Assembly: GCA_006438735.1 (NCBI GenBank)
Contig: RCZF01000001.1
Location: forward strand, 930,001-994,000
DNA from: Sphingomonas koreensis
GTDB lineage: Bacteria > Pseudomonadota > Alphaproteobacteria > Sphingomonadales > Sphingomonadaceae
Reading direction: 5' to 3'
DNA: 64,000 bases
Made by a program: the position numbers and the translations under genes. Each line of letters begins with the position of its first letter. Position 1 is the stretch's first letter. The notes beneath the pieces were generated by a model. The model worked only from the letters and a program-made list of their open reading frames with translations. It was not told the origin of the DNA and ran no database searches. Below, piece by piece: positions 6,820-15,217 of this stretch.

Positions 6820-7683
6820 TCATGCCGCGACGCTGGCGCCGCCCGAATGGCGCACGCCGGTGGCTTCATAAAGGCCCTTGAAGCGGCCCGAGGGCGCGAA
6901 GGCGGCGGTCTGCCCGATCACTGTCTCGCCGGCGCCCAGCACCAGCAGCCCACCGGGACGGATCACTTCGGCGAGCCGCTCGAAAATCTGCCGCCGCAGC
7001 GGCTGCGACAGATAGAATAGCACATTCCGGCAGAGCACGATGTCGAACCGGCCGATCGGTGGCGGATCGCTTACCAGGTTATGCCGCTTGAACTGGACGC
7101 GGCGGACGAGCTCCGGCCGCGCCACCCAATCGCTATCGACGGCGTCGAACCAGCGCATCATGCGCCGGATCGGCAGCCCGCGCTGAATCTCGAACTGCGA
7201 ATAACGCCCGGCGCGACCGCGCGCGAGCGCCGCCTCCGAAACGTCGGTCGCGAGTATCTCGGGACACGGCGATCCACCCGCTTCCTCACGCTCGGCGAAC
7301 AGCATGGCGAGCGACAGCGGCTCCTGCCCGGTCGCGCACCCCGCCGACCAGATTCGTATCCGCCTGCCGAGCGCGAGCTTGTCGAGCCCGGTCACCGCCT
7401 CGGCGATCATCTCGAATACCGCCGTATCGCGGTAGAACGAGCTTTCCTGATTGAGCAATGCGTCCACTACCTTGTCGCCGAGATCGGGGTTGCGGCCATC
7501 GAGCAGCTTGCCGACCAGCGCGTCGAGGCTGTCGATGCCGCGATCGCGCAGCAGCGGCTTGAGCGACGTCTCCATCCGCCATTCGCGGTTGGCCGCGATC
7601 TGCTGGCCGGTGCGCGATTCGAGCAGCGCGGCGAGCACGTTGAGCGCGCCCGACCGCGCGGTATCGGGAAGCGGCGCGATCAT
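6820..7683 (-). CDS. cheR: Chemotaxis protein methyltransferase CheR
   Basis: A 287-residue protein. It transfers methyl groups from S-adenosylmethionine to glutamates on chemoreceptors, setting adaptation. An N-terminal helical domain (about 1-80) is followed by the methyltransferase domain, with ESSFYRD, WSAGCATGQEPLS (SAM-binding loop), ATDVSEAAL and LCRNVLFYL. It is last in the run chpT-cheA-cheW-cheY-cheB-cheR; its start overlaps the end of cheB by 4 nt (ATGA), so the two adaptation enzymes are translationally coupled. No chemoreceptor gene is in the window. Confidence 0.95.
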   Translation of the reverse strand: MIAPLPDTARSGALNVLAALLESRTGQQIAANREWRMETSLKPLLRDRGIDSLDALVGKLLDGRNPDLGDKVVDALLNQESSFYRDTAVFEMIAEAVTGLDKLALGRRIRIWSAGCATGQEPLSLAMLFAEREEAGGSPCPEILATDVSEAALARGRAGRYSQFEIQRGLPIRRMMRWFDAVDSDWVARPELVRRVQFKRHNLVSDPPPIGRFDIVLCRNVLFYLSQPLRRQIFERLAEVIRPGGLLVLGAGETVIGQTAAFAPSGRFKGLYEATGVRHSGGASVAA

Positions 7684-8756
7684 GCCGGCCGGCGCCGCAA
7701 CGCGACGAGCCGGCCGATGTCGTCGGGCGGGAGGATCGCCGAGGCGTGGCCGCCGCGCGCGACCGCGCCGGGCATCCCCCAGATCACCGAACTCGCTTCG
7801 TCCTGAACGATGACGACGCCGCCGGCCGCGCTCAGCGCCGCTGCGCCCTCGGCGCCGTCGCGCCCCATGCCGCTCAGCACGACGCCCAGCGCCCGCGCGC
7901 CGAACACGTCAGCCACCGAGGCGAGCATCGGATCGACCGACGGCATGCAGCCGCTTGGCGCGCGTGTGCGGACAAGCCGCAGCGCCGCGCCGCCGTCGCC
8001 AAGGCGCGTGCAGCGCAGATGGGCATCCCCCGGCGCGATGATCACCCGGCCGGGCCGCAGCCGCATATGATCGGTTGCGACGTCGCACGGTCGCCCGGCC
8101 AGGATCGCCACTTGCGCGGCGAAATACGGCATGAACGAGGCTGGCAGATGCTGGGTGACCAGGATCGGCACCTGGAAATCGCTCGGCAAGGCGCGCAGCA
8201 CCTGGCTCAGCGCATGGATGCCGCCGGTCGAGGCGCCGATCGCGACGATATCGAAATCGTCGCCCACCGCCGGGGCCGGCAGACGCCGGGCCGGCGGTGC
8301 GGACGCGCGATGCGACCGCGCTTGCGTCAGGCGCGAGAGTTTATCCTCGAGCGCGTCGGCGAAGCTGCCGATCAGCCGGCCATTGCTCGGCTTGACCAGC
8401 GTGTCGGCCGCACCGAGCGCCAGCGCCTGCACCGCCGCCGCGCCGCCTTCCTCGCAAGCCGAGGAAACGATCAGCACCTTGGCGTCGCCACCCGCCGCGA
8501 CGATGTCGGGCAGCGCGGTAAGACCGTCGATCCCCGGCATTTCGATATCGAGGAGGATCACATCGACCTTTTCGGCGGCGAGATAGGACAGCGCCGCGCG
8601 AACGTCCGAAACCGCGCCGGCCACGGCATAGCCGCGCCCCAGATCGATCATCCGCGCGATCACCGCCCGGGCGACGACCGAATCGTCGACGATTAGGATA
8701 CGCGCCACCGGCCCCGCCCAGACCGGCCGCTCCGCAGAAACGCGCTGTATAGCCAT
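7680..8756 (-). CDS. cheB: Chemotaxis response regulator protein-glutamate methylesterase CheB
   Basis: A 358-residue protein. It opposes CheR by removing receptor methyl esters. Residues of about 17-130 are a receiver domain with the acidic pair VDDS and phospho-acceptor Asp70 in VILLDIEMPG. After a linker, the esterase domain has Ser176 in IGASTGG, His203 in TQHLPASF, and the Asp of SGMGRDGAEG, the expected catalytic triad. Phosphorylation by CheA should open the esterase. It overlaps cheR by 4 nt and follows cheY by 18 nt. Confidence 0.95.
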   Translation of the reverse strand: MAIQRVSAERPVWAGPVARILIVDDSVVARAVIARMIDLGRGYAVAGAVSDVRAALSYLAAEKVDVILLDIEMPGIDGLTALPDIVAAGGDAKVLIVSSACEEGGAAAVQALALGAADTLVKPSNGRLIGSFADALEDKLSRLTQARSHRASAPPARRLPAPAVGDDFDIVAIGASTGGIHALSQVLRALPSDFQVPILVTQHLPASFMPYFAAQVAILAGRPCDVATDHMRLRPGRVIIAPGDAHLRCTRLGDGGAALRLVRTRAPSGCMPSVDPMLASVADVFGARALGVVLSGMGRDGAEGAAALSAAGGVVIVQDEASSVIWGMPGAVARGGHASAILPPDDIGRLVALRRRPA

Positions 8757-8774
8757 GCCGAACGCTCTGCCGGA

Positions 8775-9140
8775 TCAGGCCATGCCGACGATTTGCAGCT
8801 TGCTCTCGAGCGTCTCGCGATCGAACGGCTTCATGACATATTCGTCGGCGCCGGCATCGATCGCCGCGCGGATATAGGCCATGCCGTTCTCGGTGGTGCA
8901 GAACACGACCTTGGGCCGTTCCTTCATCGCGCTGTCGCGCAGTGCGCGCAGGAAATCCATGCCGCTCATAACCGGCATGTTCCAATCGAGCAGGATCACG
9001 TCAGGCGCAGACTGCAGACAGCTGTCGAGCGCCTCCTGCCCGTCGCCGGCCTCGCTTACCTCGAAATTGAGCGTCTCCAGGATGTGCCGGGCGACCTTCC
9101 GGATCACCTTCGAATCATCCACCACGAGGCAAGTCTTCAT
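8775..9140 (-). CDS. cheY: Chemotaxis response regulator CheY (single receiver domain)
   Basis: A 121-residue stand-alone receiver. Asp8 and Asp9 (VVDDS) form the metal site, Asp52 (LLDWNMP) is the phospho-acceptor, Thr82/Thr83 the switch residue and Lys104 (VMKPF) the conserved lysine. Phosphorylated by CheA, it would normally bind the flagellar switch. It sits between cheW and cheB, with a 76-nt gap before cheW ends, the widest within the che run. The name rests on family and context; some such CheY-like proteins in this class work in other phosphorelays. Confidence 0.9.
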   Translation of the reverse strand: MKTCLVVDDSKVIRKVARHILETLNFEVSEAGDGQEALDSCLQSAPDVILLDWNMPVMSGMDFLRALRDSAMKERPKVVFCTTENGMAYIRAAIDAGADEYVMKPFDRETLESKLQIVGMA

Positions 9141-9216
9141 GCTGCGCCACCCTGTTCGACCACGTTATGCCCAAGCTTTGCCCGAAATCCGTAAGCGTCG
9201 CGTTAATCGACGAAAG

Positions 9217-9645
9217 TCACGCGGCGAGCGATACGCCGGGGATCATCGCGCGCAGATCGATCGCCAGCACCGGCTCGCCGTCGAGCTCGACGATGCCGCA
9301 CCCCGCGCTGCGCCACGCCGCCTCGAGCGTGATGCCGCCCGATAACGGCGTCAGTTCACACGGCGTCACGTCGTCGAGCGTATCGACCAGGATCGCATAA
9401 TGATGGCCATCGACGACGGTGATCACGGCGCGCGGCGACGGCTTCGTCTGCTCGTCGAGCCCCAGCACGACGCGCGTGTCGATCACCGTGACCACCTTGC
9501 TGCGCAACGCGGCGAGGCCGCGCACCCGGTGATCCGCCGCCGGCACCGGCACGATCTCGCCGATATCGACGACCGATTCGACCTGATCGGAGCTGATCGC
9601 GACCGGCCGACCCGCGATATTCGCCACAAGAAACAGATTGTCCAT
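9217..9645 (-). CDS. cheW: Chemotaxis adaptor CheW
   Basis: A 142-residue CheW domain protein, the usual length. It links CheA to chemoreceptors in the membrane-associated arrays. The fold signature is visible in VANIAGRPVAISSDQVESV at the N-terminus and VRGLAALRSKVVTVIDTR in the middle, matching the NLRG-type loop that binds CheA. Its ATG shares one base with the TGA of cheA, so expression of the two is coupled. Confidence 0.93.
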   Translation of the reverse strand: MDNLFLVANIAGRPVAISSDQVESVVDIGEIVPVPAADHRVRGLAALRSKVVTVIDTRVVLGLDEQTKPSPRAVITVVDGHHYAILVDTLDDVTPCELTPLSGGITLEAAWRSAGCGIVELDGEPVLAIDLRAMIPGVSLAA

Positions 9646-11969
9646 CAGCGTGCACCCGCCGCATGGCGCGCCAGTGCTTCGCTCAGTCGCGTGCGATCAT
9701 AGCGGTAGATCGTCTCGCTGCCGCTGTCGACCGCCCGGCGATCGCGCCGCAGCCGCAACACCGGCGCGGCCGCCGTCGCGGTCTCGGGATCGTCGTCCAT
9801 CGCCAGCATCAAGGCCGCGCGCTCGCCGGGCTTGAGGCTCGTCGCGACGCGGTAGCCGGCGCGCTCCAGCGCCGGGCGGAGGAAGGTCGCCATCCAGCCG
9901 GCGTCGCGGCCACTCAACAGGCACAGCGGCGCGGCCGAAGCGGTGAGGCCAGGATCGACATGCTGTGCGAACAGCCAGTGCGGATCGAGCAGTTCAATCT
10001 GCTCGCCGTCGAACAGCAGCACGCCCGCCACTGGCCCGGGCTCGCGCGCCGGCGTCATTTCGCAGGGTAGATCGGCGATATCGAGCGCCTCGCCGATCGC
10101 GTAGCCGATTTCATGATCGCCGTCGGTCAGCCGCAGCACGGCGATCTCGCTGCGGCCGTCGAAGCTGCCTTGCGCCGCCAGCGGAATGAGCCGGTCGTCC
10201 ACCGACAGCCGAAGCTGGCCGGCGCTATATTGGATGCGGTCGATCGCGATCGGCTCGACCCGGTCGATCGCCGCCAGCGGCGCGGCGCGGCGCACGCCGT
10301 CCAAGTCCATGAACAGCAGCGCCGGCATCACCGCCGCGCTTTCCTGATCGTTCGCCGCCGCGGGCTGCGGCGCCTCACGGCCGAAGTGCACGCCGGCCGC
10401 CGCGGCGATTCCGACGCTGTCGAGCAGCAACATCGGCAAGCCGCTGTCGGGCAGCGTCTGCCCGGCGTAGCAGCCCGAGGCCATTACCGCGGGCGATGCC
10501 GGCTTGATCACCAGTTCCTCGTTGTCGAGCACCGAATCGACCGCCAGCGCGAAGCTGCCGCCGGCGATGCCGATGATCACCAGCATGTCGGGCGTCCGCG
10601 TCTCGCCGCCGGCGATGCCGAGCAGCGCGGCCAGGTCGATCAGCGGCAAGCGGCGCTCGCGCACCGTCGCGATCGCAGTCGAGCCGAGCCGATCGATCCG
10701 CACCGCGCCGCCGCTGCGCACCCGAACGATTTCCTCGATCGATTGCCGCGTGATCGCGAAGCGCTGCGCGCCAACGCCGATGACGATCGCCGAGATGATC
10801 GAGAGCGTCAGCGGCACATGGATGGTTGTCCGCAATCCCTTGCCCGCCACGCTCGACAGTTCGATCCGGCCACCGATTTGCTCGATATTGGCGCGCACCA
10901 CGTCCATGCCGACGCCGCGGCCGGAAACGGCCGTCACCTCGTCTTTGGTGGTCAGCCCGGGCTCAAAAACCAGATCGAGCCGCGCCTTGTCGCTCAGCGC
11001 GCGCAGCTCGGCTTCGCTATGCGCGCCGCTCGCGACGAGCTTGCGGATCACCTTCTCGGTATCGATCCCGCGCCCGTCGTCGATGATCTCGACGATGATC
11101 TGATTGCCCGATTGCCGCGCGGAAACGCTCAGCGTGCCGTTCTCGCGCTTGCCGGCGATGCGGCGCTCGGCGGGCGTCTCGATGCCGTGATCGATCGAAT
11201 TGCGGATGATGTGGCCCAGCGGATCGCGCATCATCTCGATCATCTCGCGGTCGAGCTCGACGTCCGCGCCGTCGATCGACAGCGCCACCGATTTGCCCAG
11301 GCCCGCGGCGGTGTCGCGCACCATCCGCGGCAGCGCCGAGAACAAGGCATCGATTTTCTGCATTCGCGTCCGCGTTACGGTGTCGCGCATTTCGGCGACG
11401 GTCAGCGACAAGCGTTCGAGCGACGCTTCCACGGCGGGATCGGGATCGGCGTCGTCGCGCAGCCGCCGCGCCAGCTCATTGCGCGCCAGCACCATTTCGG
11501 ACATGCCGCTCATCATTCGATCGAGCAGATCGACGCTCAGCCGCACGCTTCTGGTCGGCGCGCGCTGCGCCGCCGGCGCCGCAACATGCGCAATCGCCTC
11601 GGTCTTGCCGTCGAGCGCCGCGATCAGCATATCCTCGCCGCCATCGTCGAGCGACACGCCACCATCGATTGCCTCGACGATCTCGCCGATCCGATCGACG
11701 ATCGCCAGCACGGCGTTGACGAGATGGGTGTCCGCAGCGCGCTCGCCTGATCGCACCGCGGACAGCACGTCCTCGGCCGCATGGCTCAGCCGCGCGAGCC
11801 GCGGCAGATCGAGGAAACCGCAGCTGCCCTTGACGGTATGGACGAAGCGGAAGATCGCGTCGAGCCGCGCGCGATCCGACGGATCGGCTTCCCAGGCGAT
11901 GATCTCGCCCGACAATGCCTCCATCGTCTCGCGCGTTTCGGCGATGAATTCCTGAAGCAGGTCGTCCAT
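9645..11969 (-). CDS. cheA: Chemotaxis sensor kinase CheA, without P2 and with an extra C-terminal region
   Basis: A 774-residue protein from ATG 11969, preceded by GGGGGAT. Domain order: Hpt (1-105, phospho-His44 in FVHTVKGS), then directly the dimerisation helices (about 155-220), the HATPase (N box HIIRNSIDHGIE, G boxes IIDDGRGID and GRGVGMDVV) and a CheW-like P5 domain (about 405-535). The CheY/CheB-docking P2 domain is missing. After P5 there is a second CheW-like stretch (about 550-680) and a final about 90 residues that resemble a receiver domain lacking the phospho-Asp. It autophosphorylates and feeds CheY and CheB. Confidence 0.93.
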   Translation of the reverse strand: MDDLLQEFIAETRETMEALSGEIIAWEADPSDRARLDAIFRFVHTVKGSCGFLDLPRLARLSHAAEDVLSAVRSGERAADTHLVNAVLAIVDRIGEIVEAIDGGVSLDDGGEDMLIAALDGKTEAIAHVAAPAAQRAPTRSVRLSVDLLDRMMSGMSEMVLARNELARRLRDDADPDPAVEASLERLSLTVAEMRDTVTRTRMQKIDALFSALPRMVRDTAAGLGKSVALSIDGADVELDREMIEMMRDPLGHIIRNSIDHGIETPAERRIAGKRENGTLSVSARQSGNQIIVEIIDDGRGIDTEKVIRKLVASGAHSEAELRALSDKARLDLVFEPGLTTKDEVTAVSGRGVGMDVVRANIEQIGGRIELSSVAGKGLRTTIHVPLTLSIISAIVIGVGAQRFAITRQSIEEIVRVRSGGAVRIDRLGSTAIATVRERRLPLIDLAALLGIAGGETRTPDMLVIIGIAGGSFALAVDSVLDNEELVIKPASPAVMASGCYAGQTLPDSGLPMLLLDSVGIAAAAGVHFGREAPQPAAANDQESAAVMPALLFMDLDGVRRAAPLAAIDRVEPIAIDRIQYSAGQLRLSVDDRLIPLAAQGSFDGRSEIAVLRLTDGDHEIGYAIGEALDIADLPCEMTPAREPGPVAGVLLFDGEQIELLDPHWLFAQHVDPGLTASAAPLCLLSGRDAGWMATFLRPALERAGYRVATSLKPGERAALMLAMDDDPETATAAAPVLRLRRDRRAVDSGSETIYRYDRTRLSEALARHAAGAR

Positions 11970-12027
11970 GATCCCCCGGGGCGCTTGTCGCGCGAAAACC
12001 ATGGCCCGGGAGCGGTTAAGGAGGCGT

Positions 12028-12681
12028 TTACCCGGCGTGCGTCCCGAGTGCGGCGCCGAACAGCAACACATCCGCGTCCGGCTCGGAAACCTGGATCGAG
12101 CCGCCGGATTCGGTTGCGAGCAGGTGCGCGAGATGCGCCGCGGCCGCGCGCGGCGTGATCTGGCCATCGACTCCGCCGCCGGCCAGCGCGGTGCGCAATT
12201 CGGCGTCGAGCACGATCCGGGGGCCCGCCGCGCGCACAACGATCTCGACCGAGCCGTCATCGCGCGTCTCGCCGCCGATATCGAGCTGGCCGCCCCGCAC
12301 CAAGGCATCGCCGGCGATCAGCGCAAGGTTGAGCAGCACCTTGATCGCGCTCTTTGGCAACACCGGATCTTCGACCAGCCAGCCGAGTTGCAGCCGCTTG
12401 TTGTCGACGAACAGCCCCTCGATCGCGGTTCGCGCCTCGCGTGTGTCAACGGTTTCGCCGAAGCCACCCGCCGCGCCGAACGCGAGCCGGAAGAACTTGA
12501 GCTTATTGGCCGACGCCCGCGCGCTTTCCCCCAGCAATTCTAGGCAGCGTGCGCGCATTTCGGGATCGTGCTCGTCGGCCAGCAGCTCGAGCCCATTGTT
12601 GAGCGCGCCGACCGGGCTGAGCAGATCGTGGCACAGGCGCGAGCACAGCAGGCTGGCGAATTCGACCGGGCCGATGCTCAT
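12028..12681 (-). CDS. chpT: Histidine phosphotransferase ChpT
   Basis: A 217-residue protein. The N-terminal dimerisation helices hold the phospho-relay His18 in RLCHDLLSPVGALNNGLELL, characteristic of ChpT. The rest is a degenerate ATPase-like domain without ATP-binding boxes. In alphaproteobacteria ChpT carries phosphate from CckA to CtrA and CpdR in cell-cycle and motility control. Here it lies 58 nt upstream of cheA, and its start shares one base with the stop of the JAMM protein gene, so it probably belongs to the same transcript as the chemotaxis genes. Confidence 0.9.
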   Translation of the reverse strand: MSIGPVEFASLLCSRLCHDLLSPVGALNNGLELLADEHDPEMRARCLELLGESARASANKLKFFRLAFGAAGGFGETVDTREARTAIEGLFVDNKRLQLGWLVEDPVLPKSAIKVLLNLALIAGDALVRGGQLDIGGETRDDGSVEIVVRAAGPRIVLDAELRTALAGGGVDGQITPRAAAAHLAHLLATESGGSIQVSEPDADVLLFGAALGTHAG

Positions 12682-13163
12682 TACGAAAACTCTCCCCCAA
12701 GGTCCTTAAGTTGGGCCTCTTCTGGCGGAGCGTCGCCGCCAGCGCAAGGCGACGTCATGATGTCGAGCGCTAGCGGCGCGAACCGCCCCTCGATCTCGCC
12801 ATGATCGACCGCGCGATACGCGTCGACTGCGCCGCCCGCCACGATCAGCCAAATTGCGCCATCGGCGGCGGCTGCCTGGGCGTCACGCGCCGACGGGGTC
12901 GCTGACCCGCGCGGATGCGAATGATAATGGCCGATCAAGCGAGCGCCGCCCGATCGCATCGCCCGGTGCGCCGCCAGCAGCCGCGCCGGATCGATCTCGA
13001 ACCGGGTGGCGCGATCCTCGGCGACATTGTCGCACGGCTCGATCGCTTCGATCACGTCCGCGTCGCCGAACAGCAACCCGCACACCTCCAGCTGCGGAAA
13101 TGCGGCAGCGTGGGCGATGATCTGTTGCAGCGCAGCACTTGAAATACGGGCACTCATGCCCAT
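12681..13163 (-). CDS. JAMM/MPN+ family metalloprotease-like protein
   Basis: A 160-residue single-domain protein. It has the full JAMM zinc motif: Glu26 (LEVCGLLFG), His81 and His83 (HYHSHP), Ser91 and Asp94 (PSARD). Bacterial members (Mov34/MPN/PAD-1 family) cleave isopeptide or peptide bonds, for example next to ubiquitin-like sulfur carriers. The ATG at 13157 is an alternative start. It faces rluD with only 11 nt between the start codons, so the promoters of both must lie inside the neighbouring gene. No ThiS/MoaD-like partner is adjacent. The substrate is unknown. Confidence 0.87.
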   Translation of the reverse strand: MGMSARISSAALQQIIAHAAAFPQLEVCGLLFGDADVIEAIEPCDNVAEDRATRFEIDPARLLAAHRAMRSGGARLIGHYHSHPRGSATPSARDAQAAAADGAIWLIVAGGAVDAYRAVDHGEIEGRFAPLALDIMTSPCAGGDAPPEEAQLKDLGGEFS

Positions 13164-13174
13164 CTCGCTACGGT

Positions 13175-14125
13175 ATGATCCGGGGGGATTCCATCATTGA
13201 AGCGCGGATCGCCGAAACGGCTGATGGCTGGCGGCTCGATCGCGCGCTGGCGAACGCGGTGCCCAACCTCTCTCGGGAGCGGCTCAAGGCGCTGATCGCG
13301 TCAGGTGCCGTCACCGATACCGGCGGCGTCGCAATGCGCGATCCCGCCAGCAAGGCGACCGCCGGCCAGGCGTTCAGCGTTGCCGTGCCGCCGCCGAGGG
13401 CTGCGCACAACGAAGCGCAGGCAATCGCGCTCGACATCGTATTCGAGGACGATCACCTGATCGTGCTCGACAAGCCCGCCGGCCTCGTCGTCCACCCCGC
13501 CGCGGGGAATTACGACGGCACGCTGGTCAACGCGCTACTTCACCATTGCGCCGGTCGGCTGTCGGGAATCGGTGGCGTCGCCCGGCCCGGCATCGTCCAC
13601 CGGATCGACAAGGACACCTCAGGCCTGATGGTCGCCGCCAAGACCGATAGGGCGCACGAAGGGCTTGCCAGTCAATTCGCGGTGCATTCGATCGATCGGC
13701 GCTACAAGGCGATCGTCGCCGGACGCCCCAATCCGGGTAACGGCACGATCGACGCGCCGCTTGCTCGATCGGCGACCAATCGCAAGAAGATTGCGATCGT
13801 CGAAGGCGGTCGTCGCGCCGTAACGCATTACCGCATGGTGCGGCCGTTGCGTGACGCTTCGCTGGTCGAATGCCGCCTCGAAACCGGCCGCACGCACCAG
13901 GTTCGCGTCCATATGACCTCGATCGGGAACCCGTTGCTGGGTGATCCCGTTTATGGCCGGACGAAGCCCGCGCACCGGGCGCTTCTGGAAACGCTGCATT
14001 TCAAGCGGCAGGCCTTGCACGCAGCGCATCTGGGGTTCATCCACCCCGTCGAAAGCAACGCTTTGTCGTTCGATAGCGAAATGCCTGCTGACATGCAGGA
14101 ACTGTTCACGTCACTCATCGTATAG
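13175..14125 (+). CDS. rluD: RluD-type 23S rRNA pseudouridine synthase
   Basis: A 316-residue protein from ATG 13175 (an upstream TTG at 13139 would overlap the divergent gene). An N-terminal S4-like RNA-binding segment (about 18-70, SRERLKALIASGAV) precedes the RluA-family catalytic domain. That domain has LDKPAGLVVHP, the catalytic Asp145 in HRIDKDTSGL, and GRTHQVRVHM. RluD makes pseudouridines in helix 69 of 23S rRNA; RluC is a near relative, so the exact site is less certain than the family. Confidence 0.87.
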   Translation: MIRGDSIIEARIAETADGWRLDRALANAVPNLSRERLKALIASGAVTDTGGVAMRDPASKATAGQAFSVAVPPPRAAHNEAQAIALDIVFEDDHLIVLDKPAGLVVHPAAGNYDGTLVNALLHHCAGRLSGIGGVARPGIVHRIDKDTSGLMVAAKTDRAHEGLASQFAVHSIDRRYKAIVAGRPNPGNGTIDAPLARSATNRKKIAIVEGGRRAVTHYRMVRPLRDASLVECRLETGRTHQVRVHMTSIGNPLLGDPVYGRTKPAHRALLETLHFKRQALHAAHLGFIHPVESNALSFDSEMPADMQELFTSLIV

Positions 14126-14178
14126 GTTGCAAGCGAAAACGCAGCGCGCTTTCGCCCGAAATAAAGGGAGACACGATC

Positions 14179-15081
14179 ATGGCCAACCGCAGCAACGTCC
14201 CCGCGACGATCCCCGCGCTCGGCGGCGAAGCGAGCCTCAATCGCTATCTCTCCGAGATCAAGAAATTCCCGATCCTCGCGCCCGAGCAGGAATATATGCT
14301 CGCCAAGCGTTTCGAGGAGCATGGTGACACCGATGCCGCCGCGCAGCTGGTGACGTCGCATCTTCGTCTCGTCGCCAAGATCGCGATGGGCTATCGCGGC
14401 TACGGCCTGCCCGTTTCGGAGCTTATCTCGGAGGGCAATATCGGCCTGATGCAGGGCGTGAAGAAGTTCGAGGCCGATCGCGGCTTCCGCCTCGCGACCT
14501 ATGCGATGTGGTGGATCCGCGCCTCGATCCAGGAATTCATCCTGCGCTCGTGGAGCCTCGTCAAGATGGGCACTACTGCCGCGCAGAAGAAGCTATTCTT
14601 CAACCTGCGCCGGATGAAGGCCAAGCTCGACGCGTTCGAGGATGGCGACTTGAAGCCCGAGGACGTGGCCAAGATCGCGCACGATCTCGGCGTCACCGAA
14701 ACCGAAGTCACCAGCATGAATCGCCGCATGGCGATGGGCGGCGACACCTCGCTCAACGTGCCGATGCGCGAGGATGGCGAGGGCCAGTGGCAGGATTGGC
14801 TCCAGGACGATGCGCCGTTGCAGGACAAGATCGTCGCCGACGCGCAGGAGGCCGAGGTGCGCCACGACATGCTGTCATCGGCGATGGACGATCTTAACGA
14901 CCGCGAGAAGCACATCCTCACCGAGCGTCGCCTCACGGATGATCCCAAGACGCTCGAGGAGCTGAGCCAGGTTTACGGCGTATCGCGCGAGCGTGTCCGC
15001 CAGATCGAGGTTCGGGCCTTCGAGAAGCTACAAAAGGCGATGATGCGCCTCGCCGGCGAAAAGCGTCTGCTGGCGGCGTAA
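14179..15081 (+). CDS. rpoH: RNA polymerase heat-shock sigma factor RpoH (sigma 32)
   Basis: A 300-residue sigma-70 family protein. Region 2 contains YAMWWIRASIQEFILRSWSL. Region 2.4/3 carries the RpoH box QKKLFFNLRR, which sets sigma 32 apart. Region 4 has the helix-turn-helix LEELSQVYGVSRERVRQIE. It directs polymerase to heat-shock promoters. A GGGAG ribosome site precedes the ATG. The 53-nt gap after rluD contains a short hairpin (GCGAAA pairing with TTTCGC, about 14133-14155). No clear sigma-32 self-promoter was found. Confidence 0.95.
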   Translation: MANRSNVPATIPALGGEASLNRYLSEIKKFPILAPEQEYMLAKRFEEHGDTDAAAQLVTSHLRLVAKIAMGYRGYGLPVSELISEGNIGLMQGVKKFEADRGFRLATYAMWWIRASIQEFILRSWSLVKMGTTAAQKKLFFNLRRMKAKLDAFEDGDLKPEDVAKIAHDLGVTETEVTSMNRRMAMGGDTSLNVPMREDGEGQWQDWLQDDAPLQDKIVADAQEAEVRHDMLSSAMDDLNDREKHILTERRLTDDPKTLEELSQVYGVSRERVRQIEVRAFEKLQKAMMRLAGEKRLLAA

Positions 15082-15090
15082 GCTACCGGA

Positions 15091-15200
15091 TGGTCATCCC
15101 CGGAAAGCGGGGCCCCATCTCGGTCGGCTTCCGGCACAGACGACGCCCGATTTCAAATGTGCGACCATCGCGCGTCCCCGCTTCCGCGGCGATGGCGAAT
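15091..15200. repeat. Degenerate dispersed palindrome between rpoH and mtgA
   Basis: The hairpin CATCCCCGG / GCGGGG near 15096-15114 is followed by GGTCGGCTTCCGGC. A weak complementary arm is near 15173-15195 (CGTCCCCGCTTCCGCGGCGATG). It resembles family A repeats but is decayed. Nothing else is seen in this gap. Confidence 0.45.
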
Positions 15201-15217
15201 GTGGTTGAAGCGTCGGC

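Noticed and set aside
5488..7020. Open frame of about 510 codons crossing rnpB and the amidase gene
   Set aside because: It reads through a clear structural RNA and antisense to an amidase with all its motifs. It has no recognisable protein features.
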